A stretch of DNA of 64,000 nucleotides from Gluconacetobacter takamatsuzukensis (GCF_014174275.1 NZ_JABEQK010000010.1:1-64000), one strand, 5' to 3'; shown: positions 17,282 through 26,354, counted from the first letter of the stretch. The notes: a model not told the origin generated them from the sequence alone. Translations and numbers: made by a program.

Positions 17282-18787
17282 ATGTCGAAAGGTATCACCA
17301 GGCGGGCGCTGTTTGCCGCAGGGGCCGCGTTTTCTGCCAGCCCCGGCCTGGCCCGGGCGGCCGCGCCCCGCGATCCGCAGGCATGGCGCGCAAAACGTCC
17401 GAATATCCTCTTCCTGCTCGCCGACGACTGGTCCTGGACCAGCGCAGACACCCATGACGACCTGAAGCTCGCCATACCGGCCTATCGCCGGTTGTGTGAG
17501 GAAGGGGTCAGTTTTTCGAACGCCTTCGTGGCCTGCCCTTCCTGCTCGGCGTCCCGCGCATCGATCCTGACCGGCCAATGGCCGTGGGAACTGGAGGAAG
17601 GCGCCAACCTTGCCGGAACCCTCGACGCCAGATTTCAGGTATATCCCGAACTTCTCGAACAAAGCGGCTATTTCGTCGGCATGACGCGAAAGGGCTGGGC
17701 GCCCGGCCAACTCGCACCGGGACATCGTACCCAGAATCCGGCGGGGAAATCCTATGAAAGCTTTGCCAATTTCCTCGACCACCGCCCCGAAGGCGCCCCT
17801 TTCTGCTTCTGGTTCGGCAGTCACGATCCGCATCGTCCTTATGAAATCGATCGCGGGGCGCATGCGGGGATCGATCCGGGCCGCGTCGATGTGCCCCCCT
17901 ATCTGCCCGACGTGGCCGAGGTCAGGGGGGACATGGCCGACTATGCGTTCGGCGTCGAACGCTTCAACCGCGAAGCCGGCGAACTGATTGCCCGGCTGGA
18001 AGCATCCGGCGAACTGGAAAACACCCTGATCGTCATGACTGGCGACAATGGATGGCCCTTCCCGCGCGGAAAGGCCTCGCTCTACGATTCCGGTATTCAT
18101 GTGCCGTTCGTCATCCGCTGGGGCGGGATCGAGCGCCCCGGGCGCGTGGTGGACGCGATCATCAGCACGACCGACCTGGCACCGACCTTTCTCACGCTCG
18201 CCGGTGTGGCCATTCCGCACGACATGGTGGGCACCAGCCTGCTGCCGTGGCTGGATGGCGAAGGGGCAATGCCGAAGCGCGAATACACGCTTGCCGGGAT
18301 GGAACGCCACATGGACGTCCGGCAGACGATCGGCTGGGGCTATCCGATGCGCGCCATCCGCACGGCGGATTTCCTGTATATCCGCAATTTCGAACCCGGG
18401 CGCATGCCCGCGGGCGTGCCGAGCGTCCATCCGCAGACCGCCGCGACACTGACCAGCAATGTCTATGCCGGCTACGGAGACATCGATCAGGGTCGTGCGA
18501 AGGCCTATATCGTGACCCATCGGGACGACCCCGCCGTCAAACCCTATTTCGACCGGGCGACGGCGCTGCGGCCGGCGCGCGAACTCTATCGCGTGACGCA
18601 TGATCGTTACGACATGCAGAATCTCGCCGAACTGCCGGAATTCCGATCGGTCGCGGACCGGCTGGACCGGGAATTGATACAGGCGCTGAAAGCCACGCAC
18701 GACCCGCGTCAGGAAGGGCATGGCGCGCTGTTCGATCATTATCGCCCATACAACGATCCCGGATTCAAACGCCCGGATGTCATCTGA
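17282..18787 (+). CDS. Tat-exported type I sulfatase
   Basis: A 501-residue sulfatase of the alkaline phosphatase fold. A twin-arginine signal (MSKGITRRALFAAGAAFSA) leads into the metal-binding NILFLLADDW motif (Asp48/Asp49). The modification motif is CSASR at residues 88-92, where Cys88 should become formylglycine; MTGDNGWPF supplies further metal ligands. It should hydrolyse a sulfate ester in the periplasm; the substrate is unknown. Start at ATG 17282. It is divergent from the parvulin/FGE pair across only 54 bases, which strongly suggests one maturation-and-export unit. There is no neighbouring sulfate transporter or glycosidase. Confidence 0.9.
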   Translation: MSKGITRRALFAAGAAFSASPGLARAAAPRDPQAWRAKRPNILFLLADDWSWTSADTHDDLKLAIPAYRRLCEEGVSFSNAFVACPSCSASRASILTGQWPWELEEGANLAGTLDARFQVYPELLEQSGYFVGMTRKGWAPGQLAPGHRTQNPAGKSYESFANFLDHRPEGAPFCFWFGSHDPHRPYEIDRGAHAGIDPGRVDVPPYLPDVAEVRGDMADYAFGVERFNREAGELIARLEASGELENTLIVMTGDNGWPFPRGKASLYDSGIHVPFVIRWGGIERPGRVVDAIISTTDLAPTFLTLAGVAIPHDMVGTSLLPWLDGEGAMPKREYTLAGMERHMDVRQTIGWGYPMRAIRTADFLYIRNFEPGRMPAGVPSVHPQTAATLTSNVYAGYGDIDQGRAKAYIVTHRDDPAVKPYFDRATALRPARELYRVTHDRYDMQNLAELPEFRSVADRLDRELIQALKATHDPRQEGHGALFDHYRPYNDPGFKRPDVI

Positions 18788-18835
18788 GACAGCCGATCGA
18801 ACATACGCCATGACGGGCGAGCAAGGCCCCCAAAC

Positions 18836-21382
18836 TCAAGGAGGTGCAGGAGGCGAGCCTCCTGCCGGGGCGCGGGGCGGCGCCCCGCTCTCCGACGCCG
18901 CCTCATCAGCCTGTTTCGATGGCGGCGCAATCAACTCCACGCTCTGCGCCGGCTGTGCCAGCCGGATGCCTTCGCTGGCGAAGCGCTGGACCAGCAGGCG
19001 GTTGAAGGCGCGCTGGACCGGCCAGCGGGCCGCGTCGGTGCAGACGATCTGCCCCAGCAGCGTGACGGCCTGCGACGAAACCGCGTTGACGCCCCAATAT
19101 TGCAGGTCGCTGAGCATGCCGGGGGCCAGGTCGGGGTCCTGGCGCATGCCCTGCACGATGTCCGCCAGCAGGGCGGCGGCGCGGTCGATATCCTGGTCGG
19201 GGGCGATATCGACGCTGACGGCGGCGTTGCCCAGGCCGCGATTGATGTTGGTGACGGTGGAAACCGCGCTGAAGGGAATGATATGCACCGACCCGTCGCC
19301 CGCGCGCAGGCGCAGGGTGCGGATCGACAGTGTTTCCACCGTGCCGGACAGGCCGCCGGCCGTGACCCAGTCGCCGACCTCCATGGCGTTTTCCAGCAGC
19401 AGGAAGATGCCGGTGATGAAATCCTGCACCAGTTTCTGCGACCCGAACCCAACCGCGACCCCGATAATCCCCGCCCCGGCCAGCAACGGTGCGATATTGA
19501 GCCCGATCTGGCTGAGCACGGTCATGAGCACCACGATGCTGAGGCACACCAGCAGCACCGTGCGCAGGATCGGCGACAGCGTGCGCAGGCGCATCGCCCG
19601 CCCCGGCTGCGCGCTGCTGGTATAGCGGCCGATCTGTCGGTCCAGCGCGGCGTTGACATATTCCCAGACGACGATGCCGATCGCCAGCGCCACCAGCACG
19701 GTGGCCGCCGCCGAAACCAGCCGGCGCCCCACCTTGCCGTCGTCGAACCAGTCGAAGGCCGGCACCCCCCAGGCCTGCAACAGGGTGACGGCCCCCGCGA
19801 TCCCCAGAACCCACGCCAGCGCCTGGCGGACATAGGGGTAATAGCGCGCCCCCCGCCGGGCCAGGCCCGAGGCCGCGTTGCCCGCATCCTGCCCCGGCCG
19901 GAACGCGCGATCCAGCAGGCCGAACAGCAGGATCGCCAGCGCGCGGAACACGATCAGCACGCCGATCGCGATGGCGCACAGGCGCCAGACCCGCATATAG
20001 CCCCCCGGGATGTCGGCCGCCGACACCAGCCACAGCGCCAGGTCGAGCACCAGCGCGAAGATCCACCACCGCTCGGCCAGGCCGCCGAACAGGCCGTGGC
20101 CCAGGCGCCACCGCGCCATGCCCAGCGGCTGCAACATATGCGCGACCGGGTGGCGAACCCGAAGGATCAGCCCGGCCACCAGCAGATGTTCCACCAGCAG
20201 GATCACCAGCCCGATCGCATCCTGCCCCGGTTCGGACAGGCCCAGCAGCCCCCCGGCATCGGCAAGGCACAGCGCCGCGACGGGCAGCACGACCAGCGCG
20301 GTCGTCCACCCCGTCAGCACCCGTGCCATCCCGTCATCCAGCGGCAACGGCCGCAGATGCGGCAGACGGGGCGACAGCAGGGCGGCCAGCAGGACCATCA
20401 CGCCGCGACCGATCGCATAGGCGTTGATCACCATCACCATGATCTGCGCCGCCGGCACCGCGTCATCCGGGCCCGCCAGGACATTGGCCATCAGCGTGGC
20501 GACGCCCAGGAAGGCTGCGACCGGCACCAGTTCCATCACCAGGCGCAGCAGGACCCAGGGCAGCAGGCGCAGTTGCCGCAGCAGGCGCGCGGCACGCCAG
20601 CGGGTCGCGGCCTCCTGCACGCGCGCCCGTTCGGCGGAGGCACCGTTGCCGTCTGGCCCCGCGATGGTATCCGGGGGCGCAGCCACCGGGTCGTGATCGG
20701 GCTCGTGCGCCGGCAGCGGCAGGCGCGTGGCCAGCATCGTGTCGATCCGGACCAGATGCCGGCGCAGCAGAAAGGCCAGCCCGCGCTCGACAGCCAGCCC
20801 GACCAGCACCACCAGCCCCAGTTGCCAGCCCAGCGCCACCAGCCCGTCGCGCCGGGCACCGGGGGCGAGCATCTGCCGGCCCCAGGTCTCCACGCCGCGC
20901 AGGTCCGCGAACAGGGCGCCGAAATGGCGCATATGCACGACGACCGCGCCCGCCACGCCGCCCAGCCCATGCAGGGCGACGGCGCCGAGGCTGCCCGGCG
21001 CCAGCGCGATGGGTGCCGACGCCGCCGGCTTGGCCGCAGGCGGTGACGCGGCGGCAGGCTTGCCCGCGCCACCGGCGGCATTCCCGCTGCCCGTGCCCGG
21101 CGGCAGCGCCTGCAATGCGTGCAGGTCCTGCAGGAAGGCAGCGCGTCGCTGCGGATCGTCCAGCGTGTTCAGCAGATGCTGCAACTGCGCACGATCCTGC
21201 GCCGGCACCGCCGCCCCCTGCCCCGCCGGGGCGGCCCGATCCTGCGCCTGCGCCGCCGGGAACAGGGCATGACGCGGCAGGAAGGCGGCGGACAGAAACA
21301 TGACCGCCATCAGCGCCGCGATGGTGCGCAGACAGGCAAGGGACAGACGATGGCGAGGCGTGGCGGAGACGTCGGCGGGCAT
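18836..21382 (-). CDS. Large MscS-family mechanosensitive channel
   Basis: An 848-residue protein: signal peptide, an Ala/Pro-rich periplasmic region up to about residue 150, roughly ten transmembrane segments and a C-terminal MscS core. The pore and beta domain are recognisable in GIIGVAVGFGSQKLVQDFI and FLLLENAMEVGDWV. These large channels open under membrane tension during osmotic downshift. The start ATG 21382 has a near-perfect GGAGG eleven to seven bases upstream. The last 20 residues are low-complexity (PPRAPAGGSPPAPP), and their coding DNA holds GC-rich inverted repeats at the convergent end with the sulfatase gene. Confidence 0.88.
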   Translation of the reverse strand: MPADVSATPRHRLSLACLRTIAALMAVMFLSAAFLPRHALFPAAQAQDRAAPAGQGAAVPAQDRAQLQHLLNTLDDPQRRAAFLQDLHALQALPPGTGSGNAAGGAGKPAAASPPAAKPAASAPIALAPGSLGAVALHGLGGVAGAVVVHMRHFGALFADLRGVETWGRQMLAPGARRDGLVALGWQLGLVVLVGLAVERGLAFLLRRHLVRIDTMLATRLPLPAHEPDHDPVAAPPDTIAGPDGNGASAERARVQEAATRWRAARLLRQLRLLPWVLLRLVMELVPVAAFLGVATLMANVLAGPDDAVPAAQIMVMVINAYAIGRGVMVLLAALLSPRLPHLRPLPLDDGMARVLTGWTTALVVLPVAALCLADAGGLLGLSEPGQDAIGLVILLVEHLLVAGLILRVRHPVAHMLQPLGMARWRLGHGLFGGLAERWWIFALVLDLALWLVSAADIPGGYMRVWRLCAIAIGVLIVFRALAILLFGLLDRAFRPGQDAGNAASGLARRGARYYPYVRQALAWVLGIAGAVTLLQAWGVPAFDWFDDGKVGRRLVSAAATVLVALAIGIVVWEYVNAALDRQIGRYTSSAQPGRAMRLRTLSPILRTVLLVCLSIVVLMTVLSQIGLNIAPLLAGAGIIGVAVGFGSQKLVQDFITGIFLLLENAMEVGDWVTAGGLSGTVETLSIRTLRLRAGDGSVHIIPFSAVSTVTNINRGLGNAAVSVDIAPDQDIDRAAALLADIVQGMRQDPDLAPGMLSDLQYWGVNAVSSQAVTLLGQIVCTDAARWPVQRAFNRLLVQRFASEGIRLAQPAQSVELIAPPSKQADEAASESGAPPRAPAGGSPPAPP

Positions 21383-21619
21383 GAATCCTCCGGCTGAGAG
21401 ATCGGGCAGACAGGGATGGACCGACGACGAAAACAGGCGTTTGCGCCGGGCGCGCGGCACTAAACGCATGAGACGGCACGAAAGTTCGCGCCCGGCCGGG
21501 CCATGCGCCCGGCCACCCTGAACGGTGCCTGCGAGGAAAGGGCGGCCGTGCGCCACGGCGCTCCGCCGGGGCCGGCCCCCGGAGGCGTGTGCCGCGCGCG
21601 GGACCGGACAGGCCCCAAT
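21383..21619. other. Leader region of the mechanosensitive channel gene
   Basis: About 240 GC-rich bases between the channel start and the terminator of the tetR transcript. They must contain the channel promoter, but I see no clear -35/-10 pair, dyad or RNA gene. Confidence 0.4.
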
Positions 21620-21649
21620 AAAAAAACCGGGGCCAGAAGCCCCGGTTTT
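21620..21649 (-). terminator. Rho-independent terminator of the tetR gene
   Basis: A perfect 11-bp stem (AAAACCGGGGC at 21623-21633 with GCCCCGGTTTT at 21639-21649) around the loop CAGAA. On the minus strand it is followed by seven uridines. It lies about 80 bases after the tetR stop codon and separates that transcript from the channel gene. The four T residues on the plus strand could give weaker activity in the other direction. Confidence 0.9.
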
Positions 21650-21727
21650 CCACATGATTCGGAGTGCAGGCTCAGCCTGTTCCGCCGCGATGATGGCGCG
21701 AATGCCGACAGGGCGATTTGATCTGGA

Positions 21728-22408
21728 TCAAACCCGGTCGTCGCGAACCGGTTCGGGCACCGGCGGCCCCTTGCCGACCTGGAAGGTATTGAGGAACATC
21801 CGCGTCACCGTCCGCGCGATCATCGCGATATGGGCCGGGTCGGAATCCACCGGCAATTGCAGCCGCTTGCGCCAGGTGATGCGCGTCTGGCACAGGGCAT
21901 AGAACAGTTCGGCCGCCAGTTCCGGGTCGGGCACGTCCAGGATGCCCTCGCTGGTGCGCGCCTGCAGCCAGGCGGACAGGATGCCGATCGCCTTGCACGG
22001 CCCGACTTGCCAGAAGGTCTCGGCCAGGTGGGGAAAGGTCGCGGCTTCCGACACCACGATGCGGTTCAGCATCAGCGACAGCGGCGAGGTGGTCAGCCGG
22101 ATCATCGCGGTGGCGATGCCCTCCAGCGTGGCCTCGGGGCTCTGGGCCTCGCCGATCGTCTCGAACAGCTTGGGCAGCTTCTCGCAGGCGCATTCCTCGA
22201 TGAAGGCCGCGAACAGGCTCGCCTTGCTGTCGTAGTAATTATACAGCGTGCCCTTCGAGACCCCGGCATCGCGCGCGATCTGCGACATGCTGGCGCCCTC
22301 GTACCCGTGCTCGGCGAAGATCCGGGCCGCGCCATCCATGATCTGCCGCCGCTTCGCGCTGGAAATCCCCGGCAGATCCGGCACGTTGGGCGACTGAACG
22401 GCTGACAT
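21728..22408 (-). CDS. TetR/AcrR-family repressor
   Basis: A 226-residue TetR-type regulator. The DNA-binding domain is textbook (RRQIMDGAARIFAEHGYEG, then MSQIARDAGVSKGTLYNYY at about residues 41-59), followed by a C-terminal TetR_C domain with the AefR-like look. The start is ATG 22408; GGAGG lies 13 bases before it, slightly far. It is divergent from the outer-membrane efflux gene, and a 25-bp palindrome lies in the shared region, so it most likely represses both genes and is released by a toxic compound. Confidence 0.9.
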   Translation of the reverse strand: MSAVQSPNVPDLPGISSAKRRQIMDGAARIFAEHGYEGASMSQIARDAGVSKGTLYNYYDSKASLFAAFIEECACEKLPKLFETIGEAQSPEATLEGIATAMIRLTTSPLSLMLNRIVVSEAATFPHLAETFWQVGPCKAIGILSAWLQARTSEGILDVPDPELAAELFYALCQTRITWRKRLQLPVDSDPAHIAMIARTVTRMFLNTFQVGKGPPVPEPVRDDRV

Positions 22409-22487
22409 GGTGCTTACTAACCTCCGGCGGCCATTGCTTTCCGGCCCGGACGGATTGACCGGACAGGGAAAGCCGATAGGGTATCGG

Positions 22488-22512
22488 CAATGACCGAACC
22501 GGTCGGTCATTG
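22488..22512. promoter_or_regulatory. TetR operator (25-bp palindrome)
   Basis: The arms CAATGACCGA and TCGGTCATTG are exact inverted repeats around ACCGG. The site lies between the tetR start and the efflux gene start, 80 bases from the first and 78 from the second, the place expected for an operator controlling both. Size and symmetry fit AcrR/AefR-type binding sites. Confidence 0.75.
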
Positions 22513-22589
22513 TTCATGATGATGTCATATTGCCTCCCGTCATGTCGATAGGACCGCTGGCGGGACCGGGGGAAGCAGGGGACCGTCTG

Positions 22590-24200
22590 GTGCATAAGGG
22601 ATTTTCTTGGCGGGCCGCCATCATCGGGTTATCCGCCCTGGCCAGTGGCTGCGCGGTCGGGCCCGATTTTCACAAGCCGGCGGCCTGGACGCCCCCGCAC
22701 TGGGCCGGCCCGGGGTCGTCCCCGCCGACCGGACCGGCGACGGGCCCGGTCGTCAGCGACATTTCCGACGCGACCCCCGACCCCGCATGGTGGGACGTGT
22801 TCCACGATGCCGAACTGTCGGCGCTGGAACGCCGCGTGGCCGGGCAGAACCTGTCGGTCGCCATCGCCACCGCCCGGCTGGCGCAGAGCCGCGCGCAGCT
22901 GCGCATTGCCGGCGCCGAACGCTATCCGGGCCTCAGCGCCGCCGGGTCGTATTCGCGCGCGCAATACAGCACCAAGATGCTGCAACGCATCGTCAGCGAT
23001 GTCGGCGAATCCCCGCAGGTGCGGCAGGTGCTGGGCCAGTCCGGGCAACTGGGCAATGCCAGCCTGGCCGACGAATCGGGCCGGGTGTCGATTCCCCTCT
23101 TCGACCAGTGGAAAGACAGTATCGACGCGACGTGGGAGGTCGACCTGTGGGGCCGGGTGCGCCGGCAATACGAGGCCGCGGGCGCCGACATGCAGGCCTC
23201 GAACGAGGAACGGCGCGGCGTGCTGACGGCGCAGATGGCCGAACTGGCCCGCGACTACATGGCCCTGCGCGAGGCCCAGACCCAGCTGCGCATCCTGCTG
23301 GACAATCGCGACACCGCCGCCCGCTCGCTGGAGCTGAGCCAGCAGCGCAACCGGGCCGGCCTGGTCAGCGAACTGGACGTGCAGAGCGCGCAGTCCCAGC
23401 TGGACGCCACCACGGCGCGCATTCCGCAGACCGAGCAGCAGATCGCCATGCAGGTCAACGCGCTCAGCCTGCTGCTGGGCGAGCCGCCGGCGGCCCTGGC
23501 CGGCGAACTGCTCAAGGCCGAGGCCATTCCGCCGGTGCCGCCGCGCGTGCCGGCCGGCGTGCCCTCCGAACTGGCCCGCCGCCGCCCCGACATCCGCCAG
23601 GCGGAAGCGCAACTGCACGCCGCCACCGCGCAGGTGGGCGAGGCGGTGGCCGAGTTCTATCCCCGCGTGACCATCGATGCCGGATTCGGCTTCCAGTCCC
23701 TGTCGTTCCGCGACCTGGGGTTCTGGAACGCCCGGGCCTGGAATGTCGGCCCCTCGATCACCCTCCCGATCTTCCAGGGCGGCAGGCTGCGCGGGCAGCT
23801 CGAACTGCGCAAATCGGCCCAGCAGGAAGCCGCGATTTCCTATCGCCGGACGGTCCTGGGCGCATGGCACGAGGTCGATAACGCCCTGACCGCCTATCGC
23901 GACGAACAGATGCGCCGCGACAGTCTGGAGCGCGAGGTGGCGGCCGACCAGCGCGCGCTGGACCTGGCCCGCGACCAGTATCGACACGGCATGGTGACGT
24001 TCCTGACGGTGCTGGACGCCGAGCGCCGCATCCTGGGCGCGCAGACCGACCTGGCCGGCAGCACGGCCACCCTGTCGACCGACCTGGTGCAGCTTTATTC
24101 CGCCCTGGGCGGGGGGTGGGAGACCACGTTCCCCGACTCCGCACCCGCCGGCCCGGCGCCGCGCACGGTCGCGCAGGCGGCTCCGCACGGGCCGGCCTGA
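22590..24200 (+). CDS. RND-type efflux outer-membrane factor, NodT family lipoprotein
   Basis: A 536-residue TolC/OprM-like channel protein. The start is placed at GTG 22590, preceded by AGGGGA, giving HKGFSWRAAIIGLSALASGC with a lipobox ending at Cys21 and then the family-typical VGPDFHKP. The two outer-membrane-efflux repeats follow (PDPAWWDVFHDAELSALE, RPDIRQAEAQLHAATAQVG). It should form the outer-membrane exit duct of a tripartite pump. No adaptor or RND pump gene is adjacent, which is unusual: it must work with components encoded elsewhere. Expression is probably controlled by the divergent TetR. Confidence 0.88.
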   Translation: MHKGFSWRAAIIGLSALASGCAVGPDFHKPAAWTPPHWAGPGSSPPTGPATGPVVSDISDATPDPAWWDVFHDAELSALERRVAGQNLSVAIATARLAQSRAQLRIAGAERYPGLSAAGSYSRAQYSTKMLQRIVSDVGESPQVRQVLGQSGQLGNASLADESGRVSIPLFDQWKDSIDATWEVDLWGRVRRQYEAAGADMQASNEERRGVLTAQMAELARDYMALREAQTQLRILLDNRDTAARSLELSQQRNRAGLVSELDVQSAQSQLDATTARIPQTEQQIAMQVNALSLLLGEPPAALAGELLKAEAIPPVPPRVPAGVPSELARRRPDIRQAEAQLHAATAQVGEAVAEFYPRVTIDAGFGFQSLSFRDLGFWNARAWNVGPSITLPIFQGGRLRGQLELRKSAQQEAAISYRRTVLGAWHEVDNALTAYRDEQMRRDSLEREVAADQRALDLARDQYRHGMVTFLTVLDAERRILGAQTDLAGSTATLSTDLVQLYSALGGGWETTFPDSAPAGPAPRTVAQAAPHGPA

Positions 24201-24365
24201 GGGGATTTCGGAGGGAACTTCGTTTCGAAACCTGCTTTTCCGGACGACTCCGGCCGGCTTCAGGCTTGGCGGACGGCGGGCGGCGGCGTATAAGCCGCCC
24301 GTTTCGCGGCGGGTCCCTGTCGGGCGACGATCTCGTCCCGGGGGCAATATTCAAGGACGCGCACC

Positions 24366-24779
24366 ATGATCACACTGCCCCCCGATTACCACCCCTCGGA
24401 AGACGAGGAGTTCATGAACCCGCTTCAGGTGGAATATTTCCGCCAGAAGCTCCTGAAATGGCGTGCCGACCTTCTGAAGGAAGCGGACGAGACCCTGGCC
24501 AGCCTTTCGGAAGGCGGGATCCACGAGGCCGACATCACCGACCGCGCCAGTGTCGAGACCGATCGCGCGCTGGAACTGCGCACCCGCGACCGGGCCCGCA
24601 AGCTGATCTCCAAGATCAACCAGGCCCTGCTGCGAATCGAGAACGGATCGTACGGATTCTGCGAGGAAACCGGCGAGCCGATCGGCCTGAAGCGCCTGGA
24701 AGCCCGCCCGATCGCGACCCTGTCGATCGAGGCGCAGGAGCGGCACGAGCGCATGGAAAAGATCCACCGCGACGATTGA
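24366..24779 (+). CDS. dksA: RNA polymerase-binding transcription factor DksA
   Basis: A 137-residue DksA with the coiled-coil acidic tip region (DITDRASVETDRALELRTRDR) that enters the polymerase secondary channel and works with ppGpp. The C-terminal zinc-finger region keeps the family sequence (GSYGFCEETGEPIGLKRLEARP) but has only one of the four zinc-binding cysteines; the later pair is replaced (ATLSIEAQ). Alphaproteobacterial DksA proteins with fewer cysteines are known and probably fold without zinc. The start ATG 24366 has AAGGA upstream. A terminator follows. Confidence 0.93.
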   Translation: MITLPPDYHPSEDEEFMNPLQVEYFRQKLLKWRADLLKEADETLASLSEGGIHEADITDRASVETDRALELRTRDRARKLISKINQALLRIENGSYGFCEETGEPIGLKRLEARPIATLSIEAQERHERMEKIHRDD

Positions 24780-24796
24780 CCGCACTCCGGCGGGGG

Positions 24797-24830
24797 CATG
24801 ACCGGCCATGAAACGGCCCGGTCATGTTTT
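24797..24830 (+). terminator. Rho-independent terminator of dksA
   Basis: The stem CATGACCGG (24797-24805) pairs with CCGGTCATG (24818-24826) and is followed by TTTTCT. It lies 18 bases after the dksA stop codon. Confidence 0.8.
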
Positions 24831-24887
24831 CTCGCCAAGGGGGGTTGCAACGCCCCCCGGGAGGCGGTAGGAACCGCCCACCCCGTT

Positions 24888-24962
<75 letters not shown>

Positions 24963-25469
24963 TGATTTCCCGAGAGAACAGCCGATATTACGATCTGACA
25001 GCCCTCAGAAACGAGGTGCGCCATGTCAGGTCAAGGCGAACTGAATCGCCGAAAGTCGTGCAAAATCCGTACAGGGTTTTTCCTTGTACCCCTCCCCATC
25101 CGTGCGATTCCGCTCACGTCTTCTCCTCCACACGAACCCAGGTAGGCTGTGCGGAAAAGACGGGGATGAGCTTCCAAGGTTGGATTACGAGGCTCCTGAA
25201 ACCTGAACCCGCATGGCGGTCGCGACCGGCCAGAATCAGGGAAATGTCGTACAGCCGGGAGGGACCGGCACCATGACGAGGGGTGGAGCAGTTGGCTCTC
25301 GTCCAGCAGTCGTGCCGCGCCACGCATCAAATGCCTGGTGTGCCATAGACATTCCCCTTCTGCTGGGCCGCCCCCTGCATGGAGTTCGTAAGCTGCGCCA
25401 CTCCAGACAAACACCGCAATGCGGTATCTCCACTGGATTCAAATGCCGCGCTGCGGTATTGATGGCGCC
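24963..25469. other. Gene-free stretch after tRNA-Thr
   Basis: About 500 bases between the tRNA and the toxin gene. No frame shows a recognisable product, start site or repeat of the tRNA 3' end. It may be the remains of an integrated element, but this cannot be shown. Confidence 0.4.
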
Positions 25470-25808
25470 ATGTATTCGGTCATCGAAACCCCAATCTTCA
25501 CGAAGAGCGCCGACGCTCTGCTGACCATTGAAGAACGGGCTGAACTAATCCGGGTATTGGCTGCGAACCCGCGGAGTGGCGATCTGATCCCGGGCCTTGG
25601 CGGCATCCGAAAAATGCGTTTCGGCGCATCAGGGCGCGGCAAACGAGGCGGCTATAGGGTCATCTGGTATGTTGGCAGCGAGCGCATCCCGGTCCTCGCG
25701 CTTCTGATCTACGGCAAGAACGATCAGGTTGATCTGACCCCGGACCAGAAGAAGGCCCTCGCCGCGATGGCCGAACGGTTGAAGCGGATGGACAAGGAAA
25801 GGACATGA
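25470..25808 (+). CDS. Type II toxin, RelE/HigB-like
   Basis: A 112-residue RelE/ParE-superfamily toxin. Typical features are IPGLGGIRKMRFGASGRGKRGGYRVIWYV in the core beta strands and the C-terminal LLIYGKNDQVDLTPDQKKAL. HigB2-like members cut mRNA on the ribosome; basic residues in the GRGKRGGYR segment would contact RNA. The start is ATG 25470. The antitoxin start overlaps the toxin stop as ATGA, the toxin-first order typical of higBA-type modules. Confidence 0.88.
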   Translation: MYSVIETPIFTKSADALLTIEERAELIRVLAANPRSGDLIPGLGGIRKMRFGASGRGKRGGYRVIWYVGSERIPVLALLIYGKNDQVDLTPDQKKALAAMAERLKRMDKERT

Positions 25809-26104
25809 CCATGCCGAACATTGCTGATGAACTTGTGGCCTCCATGGCCCAGGCCGTAGAGATCATGGAGGGGCGTATGAAGCCGGGGCGAGTGTGGACG
25901 CCGCCGGCGACCGTGGACGTGCGCCAGATCCGCGCGAAGACCGGCCTGACGCGGGAGGCGTTCGCCAACCATTACGGATTCAGCCGCAACGCGGTGCGGG
26001 ATTGGGAGCAGGGCGTGAGACGGCCGGAGAAGGCCGCCAGGACGCTCCTGCTGGTGATCGACCGTGAGCCCCAGGCCGTGGAGCGGGTGCTGGCCCAGGC
26101 ATGA
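25805..26104 (+). CDS. Antitoxin, NadS/HigA-like helix-turn-helix protein
   Basis: A 99-residue protein with a C-terminal Xre-type helix-turn-helix (VRQIRAKTGLTREAFANHYG, then SRNAVRDWEQGVRRPEKAAR at about residues 57-78) ending LLLVIDREPQAVERVL. This matches the NadS-like antitoxins that neutralise HigB2-type toxins and repress their own promoter. The ATG overlaps the toxin stop; a second in-frame ATG lies two codons later. Confidence 0.88.
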   Translation: MTMPNIADELVASMAQAVEIMEGRMKPGRVWTPPATVDVRQIRAKTGLTREAFANHYGFSRNAVRDWEQGVRRPEKAARTLLLVIDREPQAVERVLAQA

Positions 26105-26141
26105 ATTCGGGCTGTCAGGCAGGCCGGCAGGAGTGGCGCAG

Positions 26142-26354
26142 ATGGCGAGAATGACGTTGAAGGAAGCGATGTCCCGCCGGTCCACAATTGATTGGGACCG
26201 GGTCAGGGCGACCTCTGACGAGGATATGGCCCGTCAGGCGCATGAGGACGGCACAGAGACCCCAGACGGCCTTGAAGCGGCCTATTCCCCTATCCTCCCT
26301 GGAACCGTTCGCAGCTCCCATAGAGCGCAACGACAGACGAATCCCACGCCATGA
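26142..26354 (+). CDS. Small protein downstream of the toxin-antitoxin pair, BrnA-like N-terminus
   Basis: A 70-residue protein. The segment SRRSTIDWDRVRATSDEDMARQAHEDG resembles the start of BrnA-type antitoxins and related small transcriptional regulators, which usually carry a DW-R-T-D-E-I/M pattern. The usual C-terminal DNA-binding part is absent or replaced (HRAQRQTNPTP). ATG 26142 has AGGAG ten bases upstream. It follows the antitoxin by 37 bases. It may be a third module component or a remnant of a second toxin-antitoxin pair. Confidence 0.5.
   Translation: MARMTLKEAMSRRSTIDWDRVRATSDEDMARQAHEDGTETPDGLEAAYSPILPGTVRSSHRAQRQTNPTP

Noticed and set aside
18836-18900. GC-rich inverted repeats as a terminator between the sulfatase and channel genes
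   Set aside because: They lie inside the low-complexity end of the channel coding sequence and lack a T-run.
19100-21046. A 648-residue open frame on the plus strand
   Set aside because: It is antisense to the MscS channel; the Gln/His/Arg-rich translation is typical of a shadow frame.
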